Origin: Chitinophagaceae bacterium
GTDB taxonomy: Bacteria > Bacteroidota > Bacteroidia > Chitinophagales > Chitinophagaceae
Direction: 5' to 3'
DNA: 46,528 bases
NCBI GenBank assembly: GCA_004173355.1
Contig: SEAD01000047.1
Coordinates: forward strand, 1-46,528
Of the stretch, positions 1 to 7,962 are shown piece by piece. A model generated the notes under the pieces. The model searched no databases. It saw only the letters and a list, made by a program, of their open reading frames with translations, and was not told the DNA's origin. Within the stretch, counting starts at the first letter, position 1. The number at the start of each line of letters is the position of its first letter. The position numbers and the translations under genes were made by a program.

Positions 1-743
1 GCCTCTCTTGTCTTCAGGCCCGGGATTGGTTGAGTGGCTTTTGCCCGGAGGTCAGCTACTGTTACTACGCCGTTTTCAGCGAAGCGGTCCCTGATCCAGT
101 TATAGAATGTCTGTCCTTTATTGATCCCATAGCCGGCGTTTTTCAATTTTTTATACAGGCGCACCGCAAAGCGGGCGATGAGGAACAGGATGGTTGCGGT
201 GATGAGTGAAAGACCCAGTGCAACGCCCGCCCATACCATCATGATATCACTCCTGTGACGAAGGCCAACCAGTATGATATCAGCGAGCAGCAGGATGCCT
301 GTCCACACCACTATACCAACGATCCAGCGACGGGCGCGGCTGCTGAATTCTGCGTCGGTGATAAATGCGCGGATCATTTTGCGGGCGAACGGATGTCCGT
401 CGACCAGTGAAAAAAAGTCCAGTTTGCATACTGCTTCCAGTACTTTTTCAGACTTGGCTTCCTGTTTTGGTCCAGTTACTGTCATCAGCGCGGTATTGAT
501 TGCACCTGCGCTGGTGCCTGCCTGGCGGATAAAACGGATACCCATTTTTTCGAGGATCCAGGTGTAGCCTACAAGGGCCACACCTAAAACCCCGCCACCT
601 TTCTGTACGAGGTGGGCGTATTGATGTCCCTGTTCGTCGATCACATCGGACACGACCAGTGGATTGTCTGGAGTAAAGCGGGCTTCAAGACGGCTGATTG
701 CTGCCTGCAGTCTCGGATGTTTGAGGAAGTCGGACACTATCAT
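1..743 (-). CDS. Patatin-like phospholipase with internal membrane segments (partial)
   Basis: This reading frame is open from the ATG at 743 to the window edge, giving 247 codons of the N-terminal part. Two hallmark patatin elements are visible: a glycine-rich oxyanion loop (GGGVLG, around residue 49) and the nucleophile elbow GTSAG (around residue 74), whose Ser would be the catalytic nucleophile. The Asp of the Ser-Asp dyad would lie beyond the edge. After the elbow come two hydrophobic stretches of about 20 residues (WIVGIVVWTGILLLADIILV and a second starting MMVWAGVALGLSL), so the protein is probably membrane-anchored with an insertion inside the lipase domain. The gene follows rtcB on the same strand with a 70-base gap and no visible terminator, so co-transcription is likely. 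The family hydrolyses acyl chains of phospholipids or neutral lipids; the substrate here is unknown. Confidence 0.82.
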   Translation of the reverse strand, partial: MIVSDFLKHPRLQAAISRLEARFTPDNPLVVSDVIDEQGHQYAHLVQKGGGVLGVALVGYTWILEKMGIRFIRQAGTSAGAINTALMTVTGPKQEAKSEKVLEAVCKLDFFSLVDGHPFARKMIRAFITDAEFSSRARRWIVGIVVWTGILLLADIILVGLRHRSDIMMVWAGVALGLSLITATILFLIARFAVRLYKKLKNAGYGINKGQTFYNWIRDRFAENGVVTVADLRAKATQPIPGLKTRE

Positions 744-813
744 GGATGAGGGGTTTATGGTGCCGGCAAATTCCGCCCTTTCATTGATTTTCCAATGCCC
801 TCTTCCGGTGATT

Positions 814-2265
814 TTATCCGGCTTCCGATATCCTGTCTTTTTTATTTCCCCATGACCGGTGTTTGGCACCGTCCATTTTTACAATTTTTGGAGTAAAGCG
901 TCCCAGTACTTCCACGAGGTGCAACTGGCTTTTCATTACTGTTTCGATGTCTTTGTAGGCAAACGGCGATTCATCCAGCCCACCCCCCAGCAACCTTACT
1001 CCATGCCGGTCGAGTTCATCCCTGAACGCCTTATCCGTCACCGACTGTATAGCCTGTCCCCGGCTCATTTTCCTGCCCGCGCCATGTGCTGCGGAGTTAA
1101 GGGATGCGGGTTCACCTTTTCCCCGGACAATAAATCCATCGGCGGTCATTGATCCGGGAATGATTCCCATTACGCCTTTACCCGCTGGTGTTGCGCCTTT
1201 GCGGTGTACGATCAGTTCACGTCCGTCGACCATTTCCTTCCAGGCGAAGTTGTGGTGGTTCTCCACTTTTGCAAGTGGCCGCTGGCCGAGTTGCCTGGCT
1301 ATCTTGCGGTGGATCACATCGTGGCATGCGGTAGCATAATCACCTGCAAGGTTCATGGCCATCCAGTATTCAATGCCTTCCGCTTCATCCATCTGCAGCC
1401 AGGCGAGGTTCGCGGCTTCACCGGGTAATCGCCGTTTTGCTTTTGCTATCCGCGTGTATTCATTGGCGATATTGGCGCCTAGTGCCCTAGATCCGGAATG
1501 TGAAAGCAGTCCGAGGTATTTGCCTGCGGGCAGCCGGAGTGAATCATTTTCCGTTTCAATGGACACTTCGCCGAATTCGACAAAATGATTTCCCGATCCT
1601 GAGCTGCCGAGTTGTTTCCATGCCCGTCCCTGCAGGTTTTTCAGCAGTCGCAGTTCATTGAACTCAGGCCGGTCCATCACCGGATGGTCGGCGGCGTTGT
1701 CAAATTGCTGGCCGCTGCCAAAGAGTGTTGCGTCGAGCAGTTCCCGCACGAAATAGTTTTCTTTCTGTATGAGGACCTTCGGGTCAATTGCAAAAATGCT
1801 CAGGCACATACGGCAACCGATATCCACGCCGACCCCATAAGGGATCACTGCATTGTCAGTTGCCAGTACGCCGCCGATGGGTAGTCCGTAACCGCTGTGT
1901 GCGTCGGGCATGAGTGCACCTGCCACACTTACGGGCAGTTTCGCTGCCTGGTACATCTGGTGTAATGCGCCATCTTCGATGTTGGCGCTGCCAAAGATGT
2001 TGAAGTGCACACTGGCTGCATTCATTGCGAGTTGCGCCGATTCCTTTACCGGTTCCGGCAGGAGCAGTTTTGCGACTGGTGCCAGTGTATCATGTGACAT
2101 GAAAGCTTCCGGGTTTTCAATCAGTTCGCCCAGCATGCCAAGCACCGCTTCTTTTCCCGAGTGTTTGTAATGTTTTTTGACGAGGTTCATTGCCACGCTC
2201 ACCACCGGTCCTTCCGGAAATCCGATCTGTCGCAGTTCTTTCCCCGATATTGTCTGTTTTCCCAT
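814..2265 (-). CDS. rtcB: RNA-splicing ligase RtcB
   Basis: The 483-residue product matches RtcB along its length. RtcB joins RNA 2',3'-cyclic phosphate or 3'-phosphate ends to 5'-hydroxyl ends using GTP and Mn2+. Visible motifs are DAHSGYGLP (D121, H123), GVDIGCRM (C151), GSGNHFVEFG (H227), SHSGSRALG (H256), ENHHNFAW (about H337), HRKGATPAGKG, and AAHGAGRKMSR, whose H394 corresponds to the guanylylated histidine. The C-terminal GGGLDESPFAYK motif is also present, so the enzyme looks complete and active. It starts 42 bases downstream of the AAA ATPase gene and is followed by a phospholipase gene, all on one strand. No RtcA cyclase and no RtcR-type sigma54 activator is nearby, so control differs from the E. 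coli rtcBA operon. Confidence 0.96.
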   Translation of the reverse strand: MGKQTISGKELRQIGFPEGPVVSVAMNLVKKHYKHSGKEAVLGMLGELIENPEAFMSHDTLAPVAKLLLPEPVKESAQLAMNAASVHFNIFGSANIEDGALHQMYQAAKLPVSVAGALMPDAHSGYGLPIGGVLATDNAVIPYGVGVDIGCRMCLSIFAIDPKVLIQKENYFVRELLDATLFGSGQQFDNAADHPVMDRPEFNELRLLKNLQGRAWKQLGSSGSGNHFVEFGEVSIETENDSLRLPAGKYLGLLSHSGSRALGANIANEYTRIAKAKRRLPGEAANLAWLQMDEAEGIEYWMAMNLAGDYATACHDVIHRKIARQLGQRPLAKVENHHNFAWKEMVDGRELIVHRKGATPAGKGVMGIIPGSMTADGFIVRGKGEPASLNSAAHGAGRKMSRGQAIQSVTDKAFRDELDRHGVRLLGGGLDESPFAYKDIETVMKSQLHLVEVLGRFTPKIVKMDGAKHRSWGNKKDRISEAG

Positions 2266-2307
2266 TTTATAAAATTTTGGCGGGACTGGTTACCCGCCGG
2301 TTGCTGA

Positions 2308-3453
2308 TCAGTTTTCCATTACCTCCTGGCGCCGGAATCCGATAACTGTTTTTTTGTTTGTTTCGAATGAAGCCTGTTCCTGTGTGGTTACTTCCGCCAG
2401 TGTCATTGGCTGGTTCACCTCGTTGGTGAAACCCAGGTGTGCGGAAAGTTTCCCTGCCTTGTCCGTTGTGAGTTTTCCGAACTCATACCGTGCAATCATC
2501 CTGCCTTTCCGGAGCAGTGCCGGGTCAATCAGGCTGAGCTGGCTGTTGAACGTACAGATGACCTGTACGCTGATGCAGTCGCTCACCAGCCCGTCACTCA
2601 GGTTGAGCAGGTTGGATACGGATGAACCCCGGTTCAGTTGCCGGTCCATCATCACTGATTCGGCGTCTTCGATGACAAGCAGGCTGTCCGGGTTGTCCAG
2701 CAGCAGGTCCATGAAGCACGGGTCCATCAGGTTTTCCGCTACGGAGGCAGAAACGAATAGCACCTTCTTGCTGATTTTCCCCAGCACATACCGCAGGTAG
2801 GTTGTTTTACCTGTTCCTGGTAAGCCATGCAGCAGGACGATTCCCTTGTCACCGGGTGTTGCCAGTCTTTCCAGGATCACCCGGTTGACGTCTGCAAAAT
2901 CATCATTGTAGTACAGTCCGATATCCAGGTCAGTCGGTTTTACTTCAATGGGTTTGAGTACGAGGCCGTTTGGTGTGTACCGGATCACGTTCATTTCAAA
3001 CTGTTGCGCTTTCGGTTCCTGTTTGTATACGGCAAGCTCTTTAGCCAGTTGCGCTGCTTTGCCATATACATCTTCTGTGTATGCGATAGTAACTGAACCG
3101 CCGCATAATTCCACGATGATCCCGTAACGCAGTACAAGGATGGAGGTGTCAAATTCAACCACGCCACGGTCTGCATTGAATGTGCTGTTCTGCAGCAGGT
3201 CAACGATATCCGTTTTGTAATCAAGGTTCAGGTGACCCCAGACCCCGGCACTGTCCAGCTGGTAAACATGGATCAGGCAGGGCACCCGTCCGAAACGGTG
3301 CATGTAGTAGGGATTCAGGTCGATCCAGTCATAGTCGCGCAGTTCAGGTTGTTTCCTGAACCGTCGGGCGATAGCGACTGCTGCATTCCCCAGGCTTGTA
3401 CTGATGCGTTTGCGGAATACGATGAGCAGTATGATGGCGTATATGTAAATCAT
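2308..3453 (-). CDS. BCS1-like AAA ATPase with N-terminal membrane anchor
   Basis: The 381-residue protein begins with a short hydrophobic segment (residues 2-13) followed by basic residues, consistent with a membrane anchor. An unrecognised domain of about 180 residues precedes one AAA module: Walker A GLPGTGKTT (210-218), a Walker B of the BCS1 kind (LLVIEDAE, about 258-265), sensor-1 Asn in CTFN (about 303), and the DPALLRKGRM arginine-finger segment (about 310-319). The order and the ED-type Walker B resemble BCS1-class ATPases, which remodel or translocate proteins. It is the first gene of the minus-strand rtcB cluster, 42 bases before rtcB, so it may act with RNA ligation or repair. That link is inferred only from position. 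A terminator-like hairpin sits 51 bases upstream of its ATG. Confidence 0.85.
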   Translation of the reverse strand: MIYIYAIILLIVFRKRISTSLGNAAVAIARRFRKQPELRDYDWIDLNPYYMHRFGRVPCLIHVYQLDSAGVWGHLNLDYKTDIVDLLQNSTFNADRGVVEFDTSILVLRYGIIVELCGGSVTIAYTEDVYGKAAQLAKELAVYKQEPKAQQFEMNVIRYTPNGLVLKPIEVKPTDLDIGLYYNDDFADVNRVILERLATPGDKGIVLLHGLPGTGKTTYLRYVLGKISKKVLFVSASVAENLMDPCFMDLLLDNPDSLLVIEDAESVMMDRQLNRGSSVSNLLNLSDGLVSDCISVQVICTFNSQLSLIDPALLRKGRMIARYEFGKLTTDKAGKLSAHLGFTNEVNQPMTLAEVTTQEQASFETNKKTVIGFRRQEVMEN

Positions 3454-3485
3454 GTTTGCTGGTTTTTTCCGGCCGGTGCCGGTGT

Positions 3486-3569
3486 TTATGTTTTACCGGG
3501 CATAAAAAAACCCGGTCGTGTGTGACGACCGGGCCTGCTGAGGGTTCTCATCAGTTTTATCCTGGTCAT
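3486..3569 (-). CDS. Possible 27-codon leader peptide overlapping a terminator
   Basis: A short minus-strand ORF (ATG at 3569, TAA at 3486) runs through both arms and the T tract of the terminator at 3504-3533. Its product would be rich in Arg and Pro (MRTLSRPGRHTRPG in the middle). Overlap of a small ORF with a terminator just before structural genes is the arrangement expected of translation-coupled attenuation. There is no homology evidence that it is translated, so this is a low-confidence entry. Confidence 0.2.
   Translation of the reverse strand: MTRIKLMRTLSRPGRHTRPGFFMPGKT
3504..3533 (-). terminator. Rho-independent terminator or attenuator upstream of the AAA-rtcB genes
   Basis: Arms 3511-3518 (cccggtcg) and 3526-3533 (cgaccggg) pair perfectly over 8 bp around a 7-base loop. 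Read on the minus strand, the hairpin is followed by seven T (3504-3510). It lies just 51 bases before the ATPase start codon. No good promoter is visible in that gap, so transcripts for the ATPase and rtcB may have to read through it. Confidence 0.85.
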
Positions 3570-3680
3570 CGGAAATGAATGGCAGCAAAAGGCATGCGGA
3601 CACAGGTATGCCCTGGCGTAACAATAGCTGCTGTTATGTTGTAATGTTGTTTTATGCTGGTTGTGTTACATGTCATGGTA

Positions 3681-3711
3681 AAAATAAAAAACCCCGCAAT
3701 CGCTTGCGGGG
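3681..3711 (-). terminator. Second, upstream Rho-independent terminator
   Basis: Arms 3692-3698 (ccccgca) and 3705-3711 (tgcgggg) pair perfectly around a 6-base loop. On the minus strand they are followed by a T-rich run interrupted by one A (3681-3691). It would end a transcript of about 170 bases starting from the predicted promoter near 3863-3895. No recognisable protein gene lies in between. Confidence 0.82.
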
Positions 3712-3740
3712 CCTGTATCTTGTCGAATGTGTCAGTCTGA

Positions 3741-3833
3741 CTATCGAACAGTATATCCTGTTCCGCAAATCCGGTTTCCTGTTGAAAGGTCACCTGATGA
3801 TGCCGGGTTAATATGATTGTACTGTTGTTTCAT
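3741..3833 (-). CDS. Possible 30-codon peptide in the leader transcript
   Basis: A minus-strand ORF starts with ATG at 3833 and stops with TAG at 3741, between the predicted promoter (3863-3895) and the terminator at 3681-3711. The peptide starts MKQQYNHINPASSG and contains no run of one amino acid that would suggest a classical attenuator. It could be a leader peptide, or the unit could be a small non-coding RNA. No homology is recognised. Confidence 0.2.
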   Translation of the reverse strand: MKQQYNHINPASSGDLSTGNRICGTGYTVR

Positions 3834-3862
3834 TCGTTGTTATCTGTTATGTTTTGCGAGTG

Positions 3863-3895
3863 CAAATATGAAGTTATTTTTTTGAAGATGCCAAA
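3863..3895 (-). promoter_or_regulatory. Predicted Bacteroidota-type promoter for the leader transcript
   Basis: On the minus strand TTTGG (3891-3895) and CATATTTG (3863-3870) are separated by 20 bases. The Bacteroidota consensus is TTTG, then about 19-21 bases, then TAnnTTTG. The -7 box misses only the first T. Transcription would start near 3857 and run into the terminator at 3681-3711. Confidence 0.5.
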
Positions 3896-4133
3896 TATTT
3901 CAGTCGAAAAATAAATTCACGATCGTTATCTTACGGCCGTCAGTCACGGAACGAATGGATTCTAAGTCTTTTCTAATGCACTGTTTACCGCCCTCTTAAC
4001 AGCAGGAAATCAGCCGGTTGGAATAAGACGGTGAAGGCCCGCAACAGGTGTGTGGATGTTCGCAGGACGGGTCCGGTAACTTTTTTCTCCCCGCGGCTGT
4101 TAACTGATTATTAGTTGAAACAAAACACCAGCA

Positions 4134-4811
4134 ATGCACATTTTATTAGTTGAAGACGAACCAGGGGTAGCTTCCATGATCACCAAGGGACTGACTGAAG
4201 AGGGACATGAAGTAACTGTTGCCCCCGACGGGAATATCGGTCTGGATATGGCTACGAATGGTAAGTTTGATGTGATGATCCTTGATGTGATGCTGCCCGG
4301 GATCAATGGCATTGAGTTGTGCAAACAGCTTCGCAAGCAGAAGGATCATACCCCGATCCTGATGGTGACTGCGCTGGCTTCCACCGAAAATATCGTGACC
4401 GGCCTGGATGCCGGTGCGGATGACTATATCAGTAAACCATTTAAGTTCCGGGAGCTGACCGCGCGCCTGCGCTCGTTGTCACGGCGTGGTTCGGTGACGG
4501 AAGTACCCGAGATCCTCAAGCTCGCCGACCTGGAGATGAACCTGCTGGCACGGACGGTACAGCGTAACGGTGTGGACATTTCGCTCACTTCTACAGAATA
4601 CCGCCTGCTTGAATACCTGTTAAAAAACAAGGGCCGTGTGGTATCGAGACTGGATATGCTGGAGAATGTATGGGGTATTGATTTCAACATGGGCACCAAT
4701 GTGGTGGATGTGTATGTGAATTACCTGCGTAAGAAAATTGACAAACAGGGTCCTGTCAAGCTGATCCAGACCGTTATAGGAATGGGATATATTTTAAAAG
4801 AGCCATCATGA
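4134..4811 (+). CDS. OmpR/PhoB-family response regulator
   Basis: The 225-residue protein has an N-terminal receiver domain and a C-terminal winged-helix DNA-binding domain. The receiver shows the acidic pair in LLVEDE (residues 7-9), the phosphorylatable D51 in MILDVMLPG, and K101 in YISKPFK. The output half (about 128-225) shows the OmpR pattern LTSTEYRLLEYLLKN and ends VVDVYVNYLRKK...VIGMGYIL. Its TGA stop overlaps the ATG of the histidine kinase gene (ATGA at 4808-4811), so the two are translationally coupled and are almost certainly partners. Target genes may include the stress protein and channel genes downstream, but that is inferred from position only. Confidence 0.95.
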   Translation: MHILLVEDEPGVASMITKGLTEEGHEVTVAPDGNIGLDMATNGKFDVMILDVMLPGINGIELCKQLRKQKDHTPILMVTALASTENIVTGLDAGADDYISKPFKFRELTARLRSLSRRGSVTEVPEILKLADLEMNLLARTVQRNGVDISLTSTEYRLLEYLLKNKGRVVSRLDMLENVWGIDFNMGTNVVDVYVNYLRKKIDKQGPVKLIQTVIGMGYILKEPS

Positions 4812-6172
4812 AAATCTCCACGCAGACTGCTGTGCTTTTTACCGGGCTGGCGGCCGCTGTTATCCTGCTGCTGAATGCGGTGATTTATTATTATGCCAAC
4901 AGGGATTCTGCGAATGATTTCCGCAAGCGGCTTGAGTTGCGTGTGGTGGTGGCTTCAAAAATAAATTTCGAAAAAGACACGTCGTCGTCGGCTGCTTACA
5001 ACGAATTGCGGACCCAGTACCTGGAAACACTTCCTGATGAAAAGGAGTATATCCTGCAGGTGGATTCCGCCACCGGCCTGGTCAGTGGTACGGACCAGCT
5101 GCACCTGCACCGTAATTTCTATGCCGATATCCTGAAGGATTCGACCACTGTATTTCTCCATGAAGGCGAAGTGTATTATGCCGGGCGGCATTATACCTAT
5201 AACGATCGCGAGTACATCATCATCAAGTCTGCAATCAACCTGTACGGGGTGGAGGGTATGAAACACCTGCGCCAGATCCTGTTCTGGGCGTTTATTGGCA
5301 AGGTCACACTGGTGTTCGTTGTCAGCATCCTTTTTTCCCGGAAGGCATTTAAACCTTTCCGTGACATGATCGGAAAGGTGAACAGCATCGGTGTCGAGAA
5401 CCTTTCCCTCCGGCTGCATGAAAAAGACGGGAAGGATGAAATTGCGGCGCTTGCCAAAACATTTAACGGGATGCTGGACCGACTGCAGACAGCGTTTGAT
5501 ATCCAGAATAATTTTGTAAGTAATGCATCACATGAACTGAAGACGCCACTTACCACAGTTATCGGCGAAGCCGAGATCGCGCTTTCGAAACCACGCACTG
5601 CGGAAGAATACCGCGATACCATCCAGACGATGCTGGCAGAGGCGGAACGCCTTGAAACGCTGACATCAGGACTTCTTGGTCTTGCACAGTCAGGGTTCAA
5701 CCACAACCAGCTGAAGCTGGAATGGATCCGGCTGGATGAACTGCTGTATGATATCAAGGTCACCATCAATCGCATTGACCCGGGCAATAAGGTGCAGCTC
5801 CGGTTTGAAGACCTGCCATCGGATGAGGACAAACTCCGGCTGCACGGGAACTACCAGCTGCTCAAACTGGCGATCAGTAACATCATGCTGAATGCATGTA
5901 AATATTCCAATAACCAGGAAGTAAGTACCAGCCTCCGGATCTATGGAAATGAAGTGACGATCGGGATCACGGATATTGGTATTGGTATCCCGCAGGAAGA
6001 CCTCAAACATGTGTTCGTGCCATTTTTCCGTGCATCCAATACATCACAATTCAAAGGTTACGGGGTCGGTCTCCCATTATCAATGAATATCATACGTCAG
6101 CACAACGGGAATATCCGCGTCGATTCAGTTGAAGGTAAAGGGACTACGGTGACCGTAACACTCCCGCTCTAA
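4808..6172 (+). CDS. Membrane sensor histidine kinase, partner of the preceding regulator
   Basis: The 454-residue protein has a first membrane helix at about 8-30, a periplasmic sensor domain of about 120 residues, a second helix at about 156-177, and a HAMP linker (about 178-230). The kinase core follows: the dimerisation/phosphoacceptor helix with H242 in SNASHELKTPL, the N box (N362 in NIMLNACKYS), the G1 box DIGIGIP (389-395) and the G2 box GYGVGLPL (417-424). All catalytic boxes are present. The gene overlaps the response regulator gene by 4 bases. The periplasmic domain is not recognised, so the signal is unknown. Confidence 0.95.
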   Translation: MKISTQTAVLFTGLAAAVILLLNAVIYYYANRDSANDFRKRLELRVVVASKINFEKDTSSSAAYNELRTQYLETLPDEKEYILQVDSATGLVSGTDQLHLHRNFYADILKDSTTVFLHEGEVYYAGRHYTYNDREYIIIKSAINLYGVEGMKHLRQILFWAFIGKVTLVFVVSILFSRKAFKPFRDMIGKVNSIGVENLSLRLHEKDGKDEIAALAKTFNGMLDRLQTAFDIQNNFVSNASHELKTPLTTVIGEAEIALSKPRTAEEYRDTIQTMLAEAERLETLTSGLLGLAQSGFNHNQLKLEWIRLDELLYDIKVTINRIDPGNKVQLRFEDLPSDEDKLRLHGNYQLLKLAISNIMLNACKYSNNQEVSTSLRIYGNEVTIGITDIGIGIPQEDLKHVFVPFFRASNTSQFKGYGVGLPLSMNIIRQHNGNIRVDSVEGKGTTVTVTLPL

Positions 6173-6276
6173 TCAAATACTAATCTTTATTTTAAAAAGG
6201 CCTAATCAGTGTCTTAAGTCTTTCCAACATCCGTGTTGCAACTTTGCTTTACAATTATCAAGTAAAAAAGCAGAGT

Positions 6277-6768
6277 ATGAGAAACGTCCTGATCCCTACA
6301 GATTTCACAGTTGAGTCGTTGCAGATTGCGCAGAAAGCGCTTGATGCGCTTGATCACCAGCCCACGAACATCATTCTTTTCCATGCGTTTGATATCAATA
6401 CCCAGTCGCCGGAAAGGCTGGGTGGTTCCCGCCGCCTGCCATATGCGGAGTTGCTGACCGATGAGTTTCGCAATGGCTGCCGCAGGTTGAAAACCACCTA
6501 TGGTAAATTCCTCAAGGAAGTTAATATCCGTCATATGTATGGAAGCACTGCATCTGTGTTCCGCAATTTTGTGGATGCGCATGATGTGGACCTGATTATT
6601 TTACCCAATGACTTTTTGTTTAGTAAAGTGACGGCGGGTAGTGTGAATCCAGAGAAATTTTTCCGTAAGTCAGGTGTACCGGTGGTTCATCCGGTGATCC
6701 GTAAAACAACAATCGTGCAGCCGAGTACTGAGCCGCTGGCCCAGACTATCGCTGTGCTGATCCCTTAA
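6277..6768 (+). CDS. Universal stress protein-like protein
   Basis: The 163-residue protein starts MRNVLIPTDFTVESLQIAQKAL, the opening strand and helix of the UspA fold, and has the strands NIILFHAF and VDLIILPNDF. The ATG at 6277 was chosen because it places this UspA start at the N terminus; an in-frame start 33 bases upstream would only add residues unlike the family. The UspA nucleotide-binding G-2x-G-9x-G(S/T) motif is not clear, so it may be a non-ATP-binding member. It sits 104 bases after the kinase gene and 19 bases before the bestrophin gene, so it is probably co-transcribed with the latter. Confidence 0.75.
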   Translation: MRNVLIPTDFTVESLQIAQKALDALDHQPTNIILFHAFDINTQSPERLGGSRRLPYAELLTDEFRNGCRRLKTTYGKFLKEVNIRHMYGSTASVFRNFVDAHDVDLIILPNDFLFSKVTAGSVNPEKFFRKSGVPVVHPVIRKTTIVQPSTEPLAQTIAVLIP

Positions 6769-6787
6769 TCCCAAATACCCAGGCACA

Positions 6788-7696
6788 ATGTTATTAAAGA
6801 AGAATATCCCGTTTTCCTATATAATGGGCAAGGTGAAGTTTGAGTTGCTGTTTGTAACTATTTATGCCATCATCATTGCCATCCTCTACGAAAATTACCA
6901 TATCACACGGATCACCATTCCCATCGCGATCCCGGCGATACTCGGTACCGTGATTTCCCTTTTGCTTGGTTTCCGGAGCAACCAGGCCTATGACCGCTGG
7001 TGGGAGGCCCGTCATATCTGGGGCGCAATCGTAAATGATTCGCGAACGCTGGCCCGCCAGGTGATGTGTTTTACTGAGGTGGTGTATGAAGGTGATGAAG
7101 TGCAGCAGTTCCGTGAGAAGCTGATCCGCCGGCAGATTGCCTGGAATTACAGCCTTGGCCAGTTCCTCCGCGGGCAGAATGCCACACGCGGTCTTGAACG
7201 GTACCTGGACAGGCATGAGCTGGATTTTATCCGTCATTATGACCATGTGCCGGCGGCCTTACTCGAACTGCATGCCCGCGATCTCCGGATTGCGCTGGAA
7301 CGTGGCTGGATCAACCGTTTCCAGCAGGTGGAGCTGGACCGCACAATAAGCCGCCTCTGTGATGCAATGGGTAAATGTGAGCGGATCAAAAACACCGTGT
7401 TCCCGGTGACATACAGTATGTATATCCACTTTTCGATGCTGTTGTTTATTGCGTTACTGCCCTTTGCGGTGATCCAGTATTTCGGTATGATAGAAGTGCC
7501 GGTAGTGGTTGCGATCTCCACCTGTTTCCTGCTGATTGAACAGATGGCGATCCACCTGCAGGAACCGTTTGAAAACAAACCGACGGATACACCCATGACG
7601 ACCATTGCACGTTCGATTGAAAAGAACCTGAAGCAGATGATGCGCGACCAGGATATCCTGGAGCTGCGCGAAACGAATAAATTTTACGTGTTATAG
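6788..7696 (+). CDS. Bestrophin-family anion channel
   Basis: The 302-residue membrane protein matches the bestrophin/RFP-TM family. It has N-terminal membrane helices (about 18-35 and 43-62) followed by the family signature FRSNQAYDRWWEARHIWG (about 63-80), and two further helices around 210-255. It keeps the family sequence HLQEPFENKPTDTPMT near the C terminus. Bacterial homologues form pentameric chloride or cation channels in the inner membrane. It begins 19 bases after the stress-protein gene and is followed by a strong terminator, so it closes this transcription unit. Its position beyond a two-component system suggests a link to osmotic or ionic stress, but the sequence does not show it. 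Confidence 0.9.
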   Translation: MLLKKNIPFSYIMGKVKFELLFVTIYAIIIAILYENYHITRITIPIAIPAILGTVISLLLGFRSNQAYDRWWEARHIWGAIVNDSRTLARQVMCFTEVVYEGDEVQQFREKLIRRQIAWNYSLGQFLRGQNATRGLERYLDRHELDFIRHYDHVPAALLELHARDLRIALERGWINRFQQVELDRTISRLCDAMGKCERIKNTVFPVTYSMYIHFSMLLFIALLPFAVIQYFGMIEVPVVVAISTCFLLIEQMAIHLQEPFENKPTDTPMTTIARSIEKNLKQMMRDQDILELRETNKFYVL

Positions 7697-7746
7697 GAAA
7701 ACCGCTCTCAATTCTTTCCTTGTTGTTGTCCTGTCAGCTATGATGA

Positions 7747-7768
7747 GGGCCCGGTTCCGGGCCCTTTT
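7747..7768 (+). terminator. Rho-independent terminator after the bestrophin gene
   Basis: Arms 7747-7754 (gggcccgg) and 7757-7764 (ccgggccc) form a very GC-rich hairpin followed by TTTTCTTTT on the plus strand. It lies about 50 bases after the bestrophin stop codon and separates that unit from the surface-protein locus. Confidence 0.88.
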
Positions 7769-7925
7769 CTTTTGCCGGTACCTTGTTCGAGCGATATGGC
7801 AGCAACGGATAATAAGTTAGTTTTCCACGTTGTTTTTCCCCAGTCTGTTACACCGGTCGATTTTAACCGTCGTTCGTCGAGTGAGCCCGGCGCGGCCTTG
7901 TAGTATTGACTAAATTGACCGCGTG

Positions 7926-7941
7926 CCGGTAATAATACCGG
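7926..7941. promoter_or_regulatory. Inverted repeat before the surface-protein locus
   Basis: ccggta (7926-7931) and taccgg (7936-7941) form a perfect 6-bp inverted repeat with a 4-base centre, 21 bases before the ATG of the beta-barrel gene. It could be an operator or part of the 5' untranslated region. No regulator can be assigned. Confidence 0.3.
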
Positions 7942-7962
7942 TGCGAGCTAAACCAAACCGTG

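Larger units (their letters stand above)
3454..4133. other. Gene-poor region of 680 bases between divergent clusters
   Basis: No convincing protein gene lies here. The region holds the minus-strand leader elements (predicted promoter, two short ORFs, two terminators) listed separately. To the right (about 3900-4133) lies the presumed promoter region of the response regulator at 4134. I could not assign a clear -33/-7 pair for that gene. Confidence 0.7.

Noticed and set aside
3566-3811. 75-78-codon frames on both strands in the leader region
   Set aside because: Both run through the terminator hairpin at 3681-3711 and show no protein-like pattern.
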